Assembly: GCA_903897605.1 (NCBI GenBank)
Contig: CAIUCH010000059.1
Location: 53,850 to 117,849 of the forward strand
Origin: an uncultured Alphaproteobacteria bacterium
GTDB taxonomy: Bacteria > Pseudomonadota > Alphaproteobacteria > Micropepsales > Micropepsaceae
DNA length: 64,000 bases
Direction of reading: 5' to 3'
In this document: positions 7,176-16,242 of the stretch, piece by piece
How positions within the stretch are numbered: position 1 is the first letter of the stretch
How the letters are laid out: the number at the start of each line of letters is the position of its first letter
Made by a program: the position numbers and the translations under genes
The notes under the pieces: model-generated
What the model was told of the DNA's origin: nothing
The model's input: the letters and a program-made list of their open reading frames with translations, nothing else
Database searches by the model: none

Positions 7176-7949
7176 ATGACCGAACCACGCTCCCAGAACA
7201 ACCCGTCGTCATTGCTGAACAGACTCTATGTTTGGCTGTCCGAGCCTCTCGCCATCGTCATCCTGATGTTCTGCACCACCACGGCGATTGCCCAGCCCTT
7301 TTATATTCCCACCGGGTCGATGGAGCCCACCTTGCAGATCGGCGATGCGCTGATCGGGAGCAAATTCGCCTATGGCTATAGCCGCTATTCCATGCCTTTG
7401 GCTTTGGGACCTAAGTCGGAAACTCGATTGCTGGGCCGGTTGCCCAATCGCGGCGATGTGGTGGTGTTCCGTCTGCCACGCGATCCCAAAGTGGTCTATG
7501 TGAAGCGTGTTGTCGGCCTGCCGGGCGATCGCTTGCGCATGGTGCATGGCCATCTGGTGATAAACGGCAGCGTGTTGTCTCTAACTCCTGCCGGAACGGG
7601 CTCGGACGAAGCTGGCAATGGCGACGGCGTAACGTCCGCCAAGTTCACCGAGACCCTGCCGGGCGGCGTCCGGCATCCGATCTTCAAATGGAGCTGGGAT
7701 GGCCCGTTGGACAATACCCAGACCTTTGTCGTGCCGCGCGGTCATCTCTTCATGATGGGCGACAATCGCGACAATTCCCTGGATAGCAGGGTCGCAGCGG
7801 CGGATGGCGGTGTCGGATATGTGCCGGTGGAAAATCTGATGGCGCGGGCCGACCTTGTCCTGGGCTCCTACGATTTTCTCAATATGCGCGGCGTGAGGAG
7901 TTGGCCCGGGCTGGTGCGGCTGTCACGCTTCTTCCACAGCGTGACCTGA
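7176..7949 (+). CDS. lepB: Signal peptidase I
   Basis: A 257-residue membrane-bound S26 peptidase that removes Sec/Tat signal peptides. A transmembrane helix (about 24-40) precedes the catalytic PTGSMEPTL box with Ser48. The general base Lys110 lies in VVYVKRVVGLPGD. The conserved GDNRDNSLDSR box is near residue 200. Between boxes C and D there is a roughly 50-residue insertion rich in Gly/Asp. It stands alone rather than beside acpS-rnc-era, so it may be an extra paralogue serving the nearby exported hydrolases. That link is inference. Confidence 0.93.
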   Translation: MTEPRSQNNPSSLLNRLYVWLSEPLAIVILMFCTTTAIAQPFYIPTGSMEPTLQIGDALIGSKFAYGYSRYSMPLALGPKSETRLLGRLPNRGDVVVFRLPRDPKVVYVKRVVGLPGDRLRMVHGHLVINGSVLSLTPAGTGSDEAGNGDGVTSAKFTETLPGGVRHPIFKWSWDGPLDNTQTFVVPRGHLFMMGDNRDNSLDSRVAAADGGVGYVPVENLMARADLVLGSYDFLNMRGVRSWPGLVRLSRFFHSVT

Positions 7950-7982
7950 CCTTCCGCAGATGCACGGGCGCGCATACGGCTT

Positions 7983-8357
7983 CTAGGGCGCGGTACCTTC
8001 GACGATAAAGAATCGCCCGGTCGATGCGCGTTGGCGGATGGGCGCGACCTTGAGATATTCCGGCGAGGATTCAAACGCCTGTGCCGCAACCAGGCTGGGA
8101 AATTGAATCAAGACGATGCGGCCGGCAGGCGGAGCACCTTCGAGCGGCGCGGTGCGCCCGCCGCGCGCGATATAGATGCCGCCGAATTTCGCCACGAGGG
8201 GCGTAGCCGCGGCAATATAGGTCTTGTATTCCTTGGGGTCGGTCACATTCACTTCGCCGATGACATAGGCCTTGGGCGTGTCGGCTGCCTGGGCGCCGCC
8301 CGCCGCAAATGCCGCCGCAACGATCAGTCCCGCCAGAACCGCATTTCGCATGATCAT
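7983..8357 (-). CDS. Exported DUF1330 domain protein
   Basis: A 124-residue protein with an N-terminal signal peptide (hydrophobic 7-21, AQA-AD cleavage) and a DUF1330 domain, a dimeric alpha/beta-barrel fold. Recognisable segments are YVIGEVNVTDPKEYKTY, IYIARGGRTAPLEG and RIVLIQFPSLVAAQAFESSPEY. The family function is unknown. It converges on lepB with a 33-base gap and diverges from the carboxylesterase gene. The in-frame ATG at 8351 is an equally good start. Confidence 0.8.
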   Translation of the reverse strand: MIMRNAVLAGLIVAAAFAAGGAQAADTPKAYVIGEVNVTDPKEYKTYIAAATPLVAKFGGIYIARGGRTAPLEGAPPAGRIVLIQFPSLVAAQAFESSPEYLKVAPIRQRASTGRFFIVEGTAP

Positions 8358-8487
8358 CTCCCGGTTGCGGCAAGACTTGTCCCGCCCTGCCCTTCAAGTC
8401 AAACCACCGGGTTTGTGATCGCCGTTTGTGATCGCCGCCGGATTCGGCTTAATCTTGGCGATACCAAAAATCTTCGGGGGACGGGCC

Positions 8488-10158
8488 ATGCATCAGAACA
8501 TCCGGGTCGCTTGCGCGGCAATGCTGGCGGCGCTGGGCGCCGGTGTCGTCCTGCAAAACGCCAATGGCGCAACGCCATCGGATCAACCGCCTTCGCTGGT
8601 GACCATAGCCGATGGACAACTCAAAGGCGCCGTTGCCGGCGACGTTGTCAGCTTCAAGGCCGTGCCCTTCGCGGCGCCGCCGGTCGGCCCCCTGCGCTGG
8701 CGCGAGCCCGCGCCGGTCAAGCCCTGGGCAAGCGCGCGTGACGCCTCGCAATTCGGCGCGCCCTGCGCCCAGGCTGATCTCGACTGGAACAAAAGCACCG
8801 CCGCCAAAAGCAGCGAAGACTGCCTCACGCTTAATGTCTGGACGCCATTGCGTCACGACAAAGCGTTGCCGGTGATGATCTTCTTTCCCGGCGGCGCCTA
8901 TCATGGCGGCGGCTCCAAGGGTGCCAACGAGATCGAGCCTTCCTATGACGGCGGCAGGCTGGCCAAGCGCGGCGTCATCGTGGTGACGGCGAATTACCGC
9001 TTGGGTCTGTTCGGCTTCCTGGCGCATCCCGAGCTTTCCGCCGAATCGCCGCACCATGTCTCCGGCAATTATGCGCTCTTGGACCAGATCGCGGCGATGA
9101 ACTGGGTCAAGGCCAACATCGCCAAGTTCGGCGGCGATCCCGCCAATGTCACCATCTCCGGCCAGTCGGCGGGCTCCTACAGTGTGGGCTTTCTGATGAC
9201 GTCGCCGCTGGCCAAGGGATTGTTCGCCAAAGCCATCGGATTCAGCGGCTCGGTCGCGGATTATCGTCTGGGCGCGGGCGACTTGAAAGGCGCCGAAGCC
9301 AAAGGCGCGACCTTCATCAAAGGCTTCGGCGACAAGACCGGCATCGCGGCTTTGCGCGCCAAACCGGCGGCGGACGTCTTCAAGATCATGATGGCGGACG
9401 CGAAGCTGCACGCGATCGAGCCGCGCGGCCCGGTGGTGGATGGCTATGTCTTCCCCGAACAACCCGCATTGGTGTTCAAACAGGGCCATGAGGCACAAGT
9501 GCCCTTCATCATCGGCAATACCGCGCGCGACGGCGATGTCGACAGCATGGGCGTTTCTGGAACGCCCAAGTCGGCGGCAACCCTGGCCGACAAGTCGCGG
9601 CCGCTGGTGGCAACGCACAAGGTCGCGGCCCTGGGCCCCGATGGCGTCAAACAGATCGAAGATTATTACGCGGCCAACAAGGATTTGGCGCAGCAAGCGG
9701 TGAAACTTTATGGCGATAAATCCGGCGCCAATCCCGCCGATGGCGACGTCATCACCGTTTTCAACACCGACATCGATTTTCGTTGCGGTGCGGGTCTTAC
9801 GGCGCATTGGCACGCCCGCACTGCGCCGGCCTGGCGCTACCAATTCTCCCACGGCTATGAACCCTTGGGGGGAGTACATCTGTGGGACATGATGTACGTG
9901 TTCGGCTGGACGCAAGGAGCCGCCGATCAACCCCGCGACGCCAAACTGGTCGATCAGGAGCAGCGTTATCTGTTGAACTTTGCAACCAGGGGCGATCCCA
10001 ACGGCCCCGGTCTTCCTGCCTGGAACAAGAGCGGACCACAGGATGCCTATATGGATTTCACCTCGGACGGCGCTATGGGCAAGACGGGATTGCGAACTGC
10101 CGCCTGCAATATCTACGCGCAAAGAATCGATCGGGGCATGGCCGCGCTGACCAAATAG
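8488..10158 (+). CDS. Secreted type B carboxylesterase
   Basis: A 556-residue alpha/beta-hydrolase of the carboxylesterase type B family with a signal peptide (about 1-28). FFPGGAYHGG forms the oxyanion hole, SEDCLTLNVW is a family signature, and the nucleophile is Ser227 in GQSAGS. The catalytic His is likely in GGVHLWDMMYVFG near 465, and the acid in NTARDGDVDS is Asp instead of the more usual Glu. It hydrolyses unknown carboxylic esters in the periplasm or outside. The start at 8488 gives a proper signal peptide; the ATG at 8428 would not. The GH3 gene follows 45 bases downstream. Confidence 0.88.
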   Translation: MHQNIRVACAAMLAALGAGVVLQNANGATPSDQPPSLVTIADGQLKGAVAGDVVSFKAVPFAAPPVGPLRWREPAPVKPWASARDASQFGAPCAQADLDWNKSTAAKSSEDCLTLNVWTPLRHDKALPVMIFFPGGAYHGGGSKGANEIEPSYDGGRLAKRGVIVVTANYRLGLFGFLAHPELSAESPHHVSGNYALLDQIAAMNWVKANIAKFGGDPANVTISGQSAGSYSVGFLMTSPLAKGLFAKAIGFSGSVADYRLGAGDLKGAEAKGATFIKGFGDKTGIAALRAKPAADVFKIMMADAKLHAIEPRGPVVDGYVFPEQPALVFKQGHEAQVPFIIGNTARDGDVDSMGVSGTPKSAATLADKSRPLVATHKVAALGPDGVKQIEDYYAANKDLAQQAVKLYGDKSGANPADGDVITVFNTDIDFRCGAGLTAHWHARTAPAWRYQFSHGYEPLGGVHLWDMMYVFGWTQGAADQPRDAKLVDQEQRYLLNFATRGDPNGPGLPAWNKSGPQDAYMDFTSDGAMGKTGLRTAACNIYAQRIDRGMAALTK

Positions 10159-10203
10159 CAAGCCATCCACCAGGTCCTTGAGCCCGATTTGCGACAGGGG
10201 AGC

Positions 10204-12420
10204 ATGGTTCAAACCAGACGGACTTTTCTGACTTCGGCTCTTGCCGCGCCATTTCTGGGGAACGCGCAGGCGCAAGCCAGCGGATCATCCGCGGGTGCGG
10301 CGTTGGGGACGTCTGCGGCGATCGACGCCGCCGCCCGCGATCTGCTCGCCAAACTGACGCTCGACGAGAAGATCGGGATGATGTCGGGCGATGCGCCCTT
10401 CTTCGCCGGCTTTCTCAAGCTGGCCGCCGGCGGCTACAACCGGTTGCCGCTGATGACCGCGGGCACGGTTCCGCGGCTGGGCATCGCGGGCCTGCATTTC
10501 ACTGACGGTCCACGCGGCGTGATGCTGCCCGGCGCAACCACCTTTCCGGTTCCGATGGCGCGGGGCGCCAGCTTCGATCCGGCCCTGGAAGAACGCATCG
10601 GCGATGCGATGGGCAAGGAAGCCCGCGCCTATGGCGCCAACATCATCGGCGCGCCCGTCGTCAATCTTCTGCGCCATCCGGCCTGGGGGCGCGCGCAGGA
10701 AACCTATGGCGAGGATAATCATCATCTGGGCGAGATGGGCGCGGCGCTGACCCGTGGCCTGCAGCGCCATGTGATGTCCTGCGTGAAGCATTTCGCGCTC
10801 AACTCGATCGAGAATGCCCGCTTCCAGATCGACGTCACCGCCGATCCGCGCACCCTGCGCGAAGTCTATCTGCCGCATTTCAAGAAGGTGGTGGATGCCG
10901 GCGCCGCTTCGGTGATGAGTTCCTACAACAGCGTCAATGGCGAATGGGCCGGGCAGAGCCGGGCGCTGCTGCACGATATTCTGGTCGGCGAATGGGGATT
11001 CACCGGTTTCGTGCAGACCGACTGGATCTGGGGCCTGCGCGACGCCAAAAAAGGCGCACTCGCCGGCCAGCAACTGGAAATGCCATTCCAGAACCAATTC
11101 CGCCGTTTCCTGCCCGGCCTGGTGCAGCGGGGCGACGTGCCGCAGGCGGTGGTGGACGATGCGGTATTGCGCATTCTGCGGCTGCAAATTCGTTTCGCCA
11201 GAAATCAAGCCGACTATCCGCAAGAAATTATTGGCAGCGAAGCGCATCGCAGCCTGGCGCGGGAGGCAGCGCAAAAAAGCATCGTGCTGCTGAAGAATGA
11301 CAGCAATCTTCTGCCGCTGAAGAATGTGCGCAATCTCACAATATTCGGAAGGCTGGCAAACCTGCCCAACACCGGTGACGGTGGATCGAGTTCGACCCAG
11401 CCTTCCTATGTCGTCACGCCATTTGAAGGATTGCGGGCGGCGCCGGGCGCCGACTTTATCATCAAGCATGACGATGGCGGCGACCTGGACCGCGCTGCCG
11501 CCGCTGCCAGATTCTCGGATGTCGCGGTGGTCGTGGTGGGTTATGACAGCCGGGACGAAGGCGAATATGTCTCGCGCGGACCGGGGCCCTGGAACGATCA
11601 CTTTCCCAAGCCGGTCACGCCGGAAGAACAGGCCCTCGCGCGCCGCATGGCCGAGGCCCGCACAGCCTTTCCTTCCACCTTCGCGGGCGACCGCACCTCG
11701 CTGCGTCTTCATCCCGACGACGAGAAGCTGATCCTGACCGTCGCCGCCGCCAATCCGCACACCGTCGTGGCGATCATGGGCGGCAGCGCCGTCATCACCG
11801 AAAGCTGGCGTGACAAGGCGGCAGCGATCCTGATGCTTTGGTATCCAGGCATGGAGGGAGGACGCGCCTTTGCCGACATTCTGTTGGGCAAGGTCAATCC
11901 CAGCGGCAAGCTGCCCTGCATCTTCCCCAAAAGGGCGGAGGATCTGCCAACTTTCGACAGCAACGCGACCAAGATCACCTATGACCTCTGGCACGGCTAT
12001 CGCAAATTGGAGCGGGACAAAAATCTGCCGGCTTTTCCTTTCGGTTTTGGTCTCAGCTACACGACATTTTCCCTTGGCAAGCTTGAACTCGCCCAGGCCC
12101 GCCTGCGTACGCATGACACGATCATGCTGACGGCCGAACTCACCAATACGGGTCCGGTGGCGGGTGAAGAAGTGGTTCAGCTCTATGTCGGCGCGCGCAG
12201 CTCCAAGGTCGAACGGGCGCAAAAGGAGTTGAAGGCATTCACGAAGCTGTCCCTGGCGCCGGGCGAAAAGCGTGCCGTCCGCTTCGCCCTGCCGGCGGCC
12301 GAGCTTGCCTATTACGACCCCGTCAAAGGCTGGGTGGTCGAACCAGGAAGATATGAAATCATCCTGGGCCGGCACTCCCTCGACGAAACCGCCCTGCGTG
12401 CCGAGATCGTGTTGCATTGA
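10204..12420 (+). CDS. Tat-exported glycoside hydrolase family 3 protein (beta-glucosidase type)
   Basis: A 738-residue GH3 enzyme. The N-terminus MVQTRRTFLTSALAAPFLG is a Tat-type signal. The GH3 N-terminal barrel spans about 45-330. KHFALNS is at 195-201, and the predicted nucleophile Asp273 lies in GFVQTDWIWG (usually GFVVSDW). The GH3 C-terminal domain is about 360-610, and a fibronectin type III-like domain (about 660-730) ends the protein. Likely releases beta-linked glucose or related sugars from oligosaccharides. It is transcribed in the same direction as the esterase just upstream; the two may share a transcript and act on plant-derived material. Start 10204 places RR near the N-terminus. 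Confidence 0.9.
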   Translation: MVQTRRTFLTSALAAPFLGNAQAQASGSSAGAALGTSAAIDAAARDLLAKLTLDEKIGMMSGDAPFFAGFLKLAAGGYNRLPLMTAGTVPRLGIAGLHFTDGPRGVMLPGATTFPVPMARGASFDPALEERIGDAMGKEARAYGANIIGAPVVNLLRHPAWGRAQETYGEDNHHLGEMGAALTRGLQRHVMSCVKHFALNSIENARFQIDVTADPRTLREVYLPHFKKVVDAGAASVMSSYNSVNGEWAGQSRALLHDILVGEWGFTGFVQTDWIWGLRDAKKGALAGQQLEMPFQNQFRRFLPGLVQRGDVPQAVVDDAVLRILRLQIRFARNQADYPQEIIGSEAHRSLAREAAQKSIVLLKNDSNLLPLKNVRNLTIFGRLANLPNTGDGGSSSTQPSYVVTPFEGLRAAPGADFIIKHDDGGDLDRAAAAARFSDVAVVVVGYDSRDEGEYVSRGPGPWNDHFPKPVTPEEQALARRMAEARTAFPSTFAGDRTSLRLHPDDEKLILTVAAANPHTVVAIMGGSAVITESWRDKAAAILMLWYPGMEGGRAFADILLGKVNPSGKLPCIFPKRAEDLPTFDSNATKITYDLWHGYRKLERDKNLPAFPFGFGLSYTTFSLGKLELAQARLRTHDTIMLTAELTNTGPVAGEEVVQLYVGARSSKVERAQKELKAFTKLSLAPGEKRAVRFALPAAELAYYDPVKGWVVEPGRYEIILGRHSLDETALRAEIVLH

Positions 12421-12483
12421 AGGGGGACCGCGACGGCCCTGACATTGCACAAGTCCTGCGCCTTCAGTAATTGATGGATCCAA

Positions 12484-12572
12484 GGCCCCGTGGCGGAACT
12501 GGTAGACGCACCGGACTTAAAATTCGTTGTTCCGAAAGGGACGTGTCTGTTCGACTCAGACCGGGGCCACCA
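12484..12572 (+). tRNA. tRNA-Leu (anticodon UAA)
   Basis: An 89-base tRNA with the 3' CCA encoded. The acceptor stem is GGCCCCG/CGGGGCC. The anticodon loop is CUUAAAA on a stem with one G-U pair and a C-U mismatch at its base. The long class II variable arm is GUUCC-GAAA-GGGAC, and the T arm is GUCUG-UUCGACU-CAGAC. Decodes UUA and UUG. Confidence 0.93.
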
Positions 12573-12575
12573 GGC

Positions 12576-12695
12576 TTAGGTTTTCTTGTGAGCGTAGCGA
12601 GCTAGAAAACCTTGCCCCGCACCGAAGCGCGCAGCCCCGGTGGCAATCATGGTTCCGACCGCGGCGGCGGCGAGAGTCTTGTAGAACATGGTCAT
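12576..12695 (-). CDS. Small exported or membrane peptide (39 aa), candidate
   Basis: ATG 12695 is preceded by GAAAGGAG at ideal spacing and opens a 39-codon frame: MTMFYKTLAAAAVGTMIATG, then a glycine-rich part and RYAHKKT. The N-terminal 20 residues look like a signal peptide or membrane helix. The last 12 codons lie in the inverted repeat beside the tRNA gene. Unrecognised; the strong ribosome site is the main support. Confidence 0.4.
   Translation of the reverse strand: MTMFYKTLAAAAVGTMIATGAARFGAGQGFLARYAHKKT
12578..12612. repeat. Inverted repeat beside tRNA-Leu
   Basis: AGGTTTTC (12578-12585) and GAAAACCT (12605-12612) enclose GAGCGTAGCGAGC-type sequence, forming an 8-bp stem six bases after the tRNA CCA end. 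It could act as a bidirectional terminator for the tRNA and the small ORF. Confidence 0.55.
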
Positions 12696-12834
12696 GGCAA
12701 CTCCTTTCGTGTGTGTAATCGGGAATGAACAGGGAAGATCGCCCTGGTTCGGGAATTCGTTCCCCGCGCAGCGGAGCCGCCGGCGGGGGAGTTTGGTAGC
12801 GACAGCGCACCAAACGTGCGCCAGCGTTCGGACG

Positions 12835-12859
12835 GCAAAAGCTCCACCGGAGCTTTTGC
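12835..12859. terminator. Perfect 11-bp hairpin downstream of the epoxide hydrolase gene
   Basis: GCAAAAGCTCC and GGAGCTTTTGC pair perfectly around a 3-base loop, 41 bases past the epoxide hydrolase stop on the minus strand. There is no separate T tract, so it may be a processing or stability hairpin. A weaker 7-bp hairpin (GTTTGGT/ACCAAAC) lies at 12791-12815. Confidence 0.5.
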
Positions 12860-12900
12860 TGGTCGTCCTCACTGCCCGCATGGCGCACAGATGGAAGTAA

Positions 12901-14202
12901 TCAAGAGCGGAGCGACTTGAACGAGGCACGCATTTCCGACGTGAACAACGCCGGCTGTTCCCAAGCCGCGAAATGGCCACCTTTGGGAAGCTTGTTGTAG
13001 TGGATCAGGTTGGGATAAGCCTTTTCCGACCAGCTTTTTGGCGCGGCATAGATCTCATCCGGGAAGGCGCTCACCGCGACCGGGGTTTTGACGCCGCGCA
13101 CATCGAAGAAGCCGCCGCCGTTGGAAATCTGCGCCGTGTCCCAATAGAGACGCGCCGAAGATACCGCCGTGTTGGTCAGCCAGTAGAGCGTGACATTGTC
13201 GAGCACATCGTCGCGCGACAAGCCTTCTTCCTTGCCATCGAACACTCGGACAATCATCTTCAAGCTACGGATGTCATGATCCAGCATCCAAGCGGCCAGA
13301 CCAACCGGCGAGTCGGCAAGTCCGACCAGGGTCTGCGGCCGGGTGAGCATTTCCCCGGCATAGGCCAGCCCGTTCTTGTAGAAGTCGTCGAGTTGGTTCC
13401 AGGCATTCTGCTCCTCGGCTGAAAGACCGGCGGGCATCGCCGCGTGGGCTGAAAGCGCCTTGGAGATGTCGGGCCCAACAGTGGCCGCCATGTTGGTGTG
13501 AATGGCCAGCAATCCCGCCGGCTGCTGCAGCGCCATCACTTCCGATACCGCATTACCCCAGTCACCGCCCTGGGCCACATATTTCTTGTAGCCGAGGCGC
13601 TGCATCAGGGTCGCCCATGCCTTGGCGATGGTGACCGGCGTCCAGCTGGCATCCTTCGGCTTTTCCGAGAAACCGTGACCCGGCAGCGACGGGATTACGA
13701 CATCGAAGGCGTCGGCGGCGGTGCCGCCATGGGCGGTGGGATTGGTCAGCGGATCGATCACTTTCATCTGCTCGATGATCGAGCCCGGCCAGCCATGAGT
13801 AATGATCATGGGCAGGGCCTTTTCGTGTTTGGAACGGACATGGATGAAATGAATATCTAGGCCGTCGATATTGGTGACGAACTGCGGCAGGGCGTTCAGC
13901 CGCGCCTCGACATTGCGCCAGTTATATTCGCTCTGCCAATAACGGGCGAGCTTCTGCATCGTCGCCTGCGGCACGCCTTGCGATGTACCGGCGACGGTCT
14001 CCTGGTCTGGCCAACGGGTGGCCGCAACGCGGCGGCGCAGATCGGTCAGGTCGCTTTCAGGAAAATGAACCTTGAAGGGGCGGATGGACGTGTCTGTCAC
14101 CGCCGCCGTTACGGCTTCGGGCATCAGAGCCAGGGCGCCGATCGCCGCCGTGGTGGCGAGCAGGGTGCGGCGGCTGAGGGAATTGTTTGTGGTGTTGGAC
14201 AT
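12901..14202 (-). CDS. Tat-exported epoxide hydrolase (EHN family)
   Basis: A 433-residue alpha/beta-hydrolase of the microsomal-type epoxide hydrolase family, which opens epoxides to diols. The N-terminus (SRRTLLATTAAIGALAL) is a Tat signal. The EHN domain (about 38-145) starts IRPFKVHFPESDLTDLRRR. The oxyanion-hole motif HGWPG is at 136-140, the nucleophile Asp214 in GGDWGN, and the catalytic His in PKGGHFAAWEQP near 410. Start 14202 is preferred because AGGAGA precedes it; 14247 adds a tail ahead of the signal. An AraC-type regulator lies upstream on the same strand. Confidence 0.88.
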   Translation of the reverse strand: MSNTTNNSLSRRTLLATTAAIGALALMPEAVTAAVTDTSIRPFKVHFPESDLTDLRRRVAATRWPDQETVAGTSQGVPQATMQKLARYWQSEYNWRNVEARLNALPQFVTNIDGLDIHFIHVRSKHEKALPMIITHGWPGSIIEQMKVIDPLTNPTAHGGTAADAFDVVIPSLPGHGFSEKPKDASWTPVTIAKAWATLMQRLGYKKYVAQGGDWGNAVSEVMALQQPAGLLAIHTNMAATVGPDISKALSAHAAMPAGLSAEEQNAWNQLDDFYKNGLAYAGEMLTRPQTLVGLADSPVGLAAWMLDHDIRSLKMIVRVFDGKEEGLSRDDVLDNVTLYWLTNTAVSSARLYWDTAQISNGGGFFDVRGVKTPVAVSAFPDEIYAAPKSWSEKAYPNLIHYNKLPKGGHFAAWEQPALFTSEMRASFKSLRS

Positions 14203-14382
14203 TTTCGCTCTCCTAGAATTGGTTGTTGCCGTTTCCGGCGATGGCAAACCCTAGACGGCGGAAGCCAGCGCTTCTGTCGGGAGATTGCGCAGACTATCGC
14301 AATCTTGCGGCGCCGGGAGGCGGGGGCGAAAAGCGCGGAGAAGTTCCAAAATAACTGGGCAAAAAACGGGCAAAAAAGCCGG

Positions 14383-15348
14383 CTAAAGCGTCTGGCGAAA
14401 TTCGCTGGGCGTCATCTTGTTGGCCTTGCGAAAGCTGGCGGTGAAGGCCGACGGCGTCTGATAGCCCACGGCGAGGGCCACCTGGATGATGGGCAATTCC
14501 GGCTGCATCAAAAGCTTGCGCGCCTGGGTCATGCGCAGCGCCGTCAGATAATGGTGCGGCGAGGCGCCGGTGGCCTGGCGAAAAGCGGTGGCGAAATGAA
14601 ACCGACTCAGACCCACCAGCGCGGCCATCTCGTCCAGGCCGATATCACGATCCAGGAAATCGCGCATGTAATCGGCTACGCGCTTCACCTGCCAATCGGC
14701 CAGGCCGCGGCGCGATTCGGATTGCGGCAACGCGGCCAGCGAGGAATGCCCCTGTATCAACTGCGTGCAGAGAAGATCGATGGCCCGTTCGACGAACAGG
14801 CGCGAGGCCGGATCGTTCATCACCACAGGCTGGCTGAGCATTTCCAGGATATGGCTCGTCGCGGCATCGTCGAACCCAGCCCGATCCATCAGTTCGATGC
14901 GCCTTCCGCCCGCCAGGATATCGGCGCAGTTCTGCAGGCGCTGTTCCGTCAGATAGACATGCGAGACTTCGAGCGGCCCCGCGATATCCCAGCGTCCGTC
15001 ATGGCCGTCGGGAATCACGGTGATGGAGCCGGGCCGGGTCCGCGATGCCAGGCGCACGTCACCGCGGCGCCAGATGATCTCCTGCGCGGCGCCATAAAAA
15101 GTCATGATCACATGACCCTTCATGCCGACCAGATAATCATGCAGCGCCCCATGGCGCCAACGCCGGGTCAGGCGCGTGTCGCCGCGCAATACCTCGTCCG
15201 CCAGTGCGACAGGTGTATCGATGATCTTGCTGATTTCGTCGGCAGCGCGGGGATGCGCAACTGTCGGGTGGTCCGGCGGCACAGCCAAATTCTTGCTGCT
15301 TTTGCCACCGAGCATGTCCGCCCCCACGACTGCCAGAAAAATCGTCAA
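14383..15348 (-). CDS. AraC family transcriptional regulator
   Basis: A 321-residue regulator. The C-terminal AraC/XylS domain (about 220-318) has two helix-turn-helix units; GLDEMAALVGLSRFHFATAFRQATG is the first and PIIQVALAVGYQTPSAFTASFRKA the second. The N-terminal 200 residues are an effector-binding region without a recognisable cupin signature. It lies 180 bases upstream of the epoxide hydrolase gene in the same direction, so control of that gene is plausible. An 11-C tract sits about 28 bases before the start on the non-template side. ATG 15315 is an alternative start. Confidence 0.85.
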   Translation of the reverse strand: MTIFLAVVGADMLGGKSSKNLAVPPDHPTVAHPRAADEISKIIDTPVALADEVLRGDTRLTRRWRHGALHDYLVGMKGHVIMTFYGAAQEIIWRRGDVRLASRTRPGSITVIPDGHDGRWDIAGPLEVSHVYLTEQRLQNCADILAGGRRIELMDRAGFDDAATSHILEMLSQPVVMNDPASRLFVERAIDLLCTQLIQGHSSLAALPQSESRRGLADWQVKRVADYMRDFLDRDIGLDEMAALVGLSRFHFATAFRQATGASPHHYLTALRMTQARKLLMQPELPIIQVALAVGYQTPSAFTASFRKANKMTPSEFRQTL

Positions 15349-15375
15349 AAAAGCGGTTGCAACCGCTCATGAGGG

Positions 15376-15386
15376 CCCCCCCCCCC
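15376..15386. repeat. C11 homopolymer tract upstream of the AraC gene
   Basis: Eleven consecutive C bases, preceded by GAGGG and flanked by CGCTCA (15364-15369) and TGAGCG (15387-15392) as an inverted pair. In the AraC gene's direction this is a G11 tract in the promoter or leader. Confidence 0.8.
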
Positions 15387-15566
15387 TGAGCGACTATAAC
15401 AACGGTCGCCGCGCCATCACAGACGGTCGGATGGGGAGAAATCTCGCCGCCGCTGGCGCCAACTATGCCCTATGAACAAATGGGTACGTGGCCGCTACTT
15501 CCCAATCCCACCCGGTTGGACCAAGATCGTCGGGCCGTGCAATACGCCAGACGGATTGGAAATCAC

Positions 15567-16241
15567 ATGACGGGCTCTCCCGCTGAAAGCGATCCGACGG
15601 AATCCGGCCAAGCGGATCCCAGCGTGGAACTGCCGATCGAGGCCGGGCCCGAGGGAACGCGGCCGCGTGCTCCGCGGACCGGCCGCCGCTGGATCGATTT
15701 CACCGTAGCAACCGTGGCGATCATCATCTCGCTTGTCTCGCTTGGAGTCGGCTTCGAGAATGCGCGCACGGAGCAGCAGTTGGTTGCGGCGAGTTCTTGG
15801 CCCTTCCTGGTTTACAACACCGCTCATATCGGCAACCAAATCAATATGCGCATCATCAATCAGGGCGTGGGACCCGCGCGCATCAAGTCCCTGATCGTCA
15901 AATATAATGGCCAGAGTGCGAACGGCCTGCGCGACCTGCTGCATATCTGCTGTGGTCTCCCCAAGGGTACGGGGTGGGAGAGCCTCATCAATTCGGGCCA
16001 CCTCAACGAAAGCCGCGCGATCGGCATCCTCTCTCCTCGCGAGAGTATCGAGTGGGTTACGATCGAGCGAACCCCAGAGAATGCCGCGATGTGGGACAGA
16101 CTTGTCGAGGCGCGGCTGCATCTGAGCCTGGAAGCTTGCTATTGCTCGGTGCTGGGAACCTGCTGGACCACCGACCTTACGCCGACCAGCGATCCCAAGC
16201 CTGTCGGGCAATGCCAGCCTCGTGAAGGCTATATCGAATAA
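15567..16241 (+). CDS. Hypothetical membrane-anchored protein
   Basis: A 224-residue protein from ATG 15567 (an ATG at 15465 would add 34 residues). A proline/acidic N-terminal tail (about 1-40) leads to one membrane helix (FTVATVAIIISLVSLGVGF, about 45-63). The outer domain contains six or more cysteines, including CCG, ACYCSVLGTC and GQC. The presence of many cysteines suggests disulfides in the periplasm. The WPFLVYNTAHIGNQINMRIINQGVGPARI segment is like that in uncharacterised inner-membrane proteins with one N-terminal helix. No named family recognised. Confidence 0.6.
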   Translation: MTGSPAESDPTESGQADPSVELPIEAGPEGTRPRAPRTGRRWIDFTVATVAIIISLVSLGVGFENARTEQQLVAASSWPFLVYNTAHIGNQINMRIINQGVGPARIKSLIVKYNGQSANGLRDLLHICCGLPKGTGWESLINSGHLNESRAIGILSPRESIEWVTIERTPENAAMWDRLVEARLHLSLEACYCSVLGTCWTTDLTPTSDPKPVGQCQPREGYIE

Positions 16242-16242
16242 T

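Noticed and set aside
10285..12483. A 732-codon open frame opposite the GH3 gene, and similar long frames opposite 8449-10275 and 44987-47059
   Set aside because: They are antisense to well-recognised proteins, have no family features, and arise from GC-rich codon bias.
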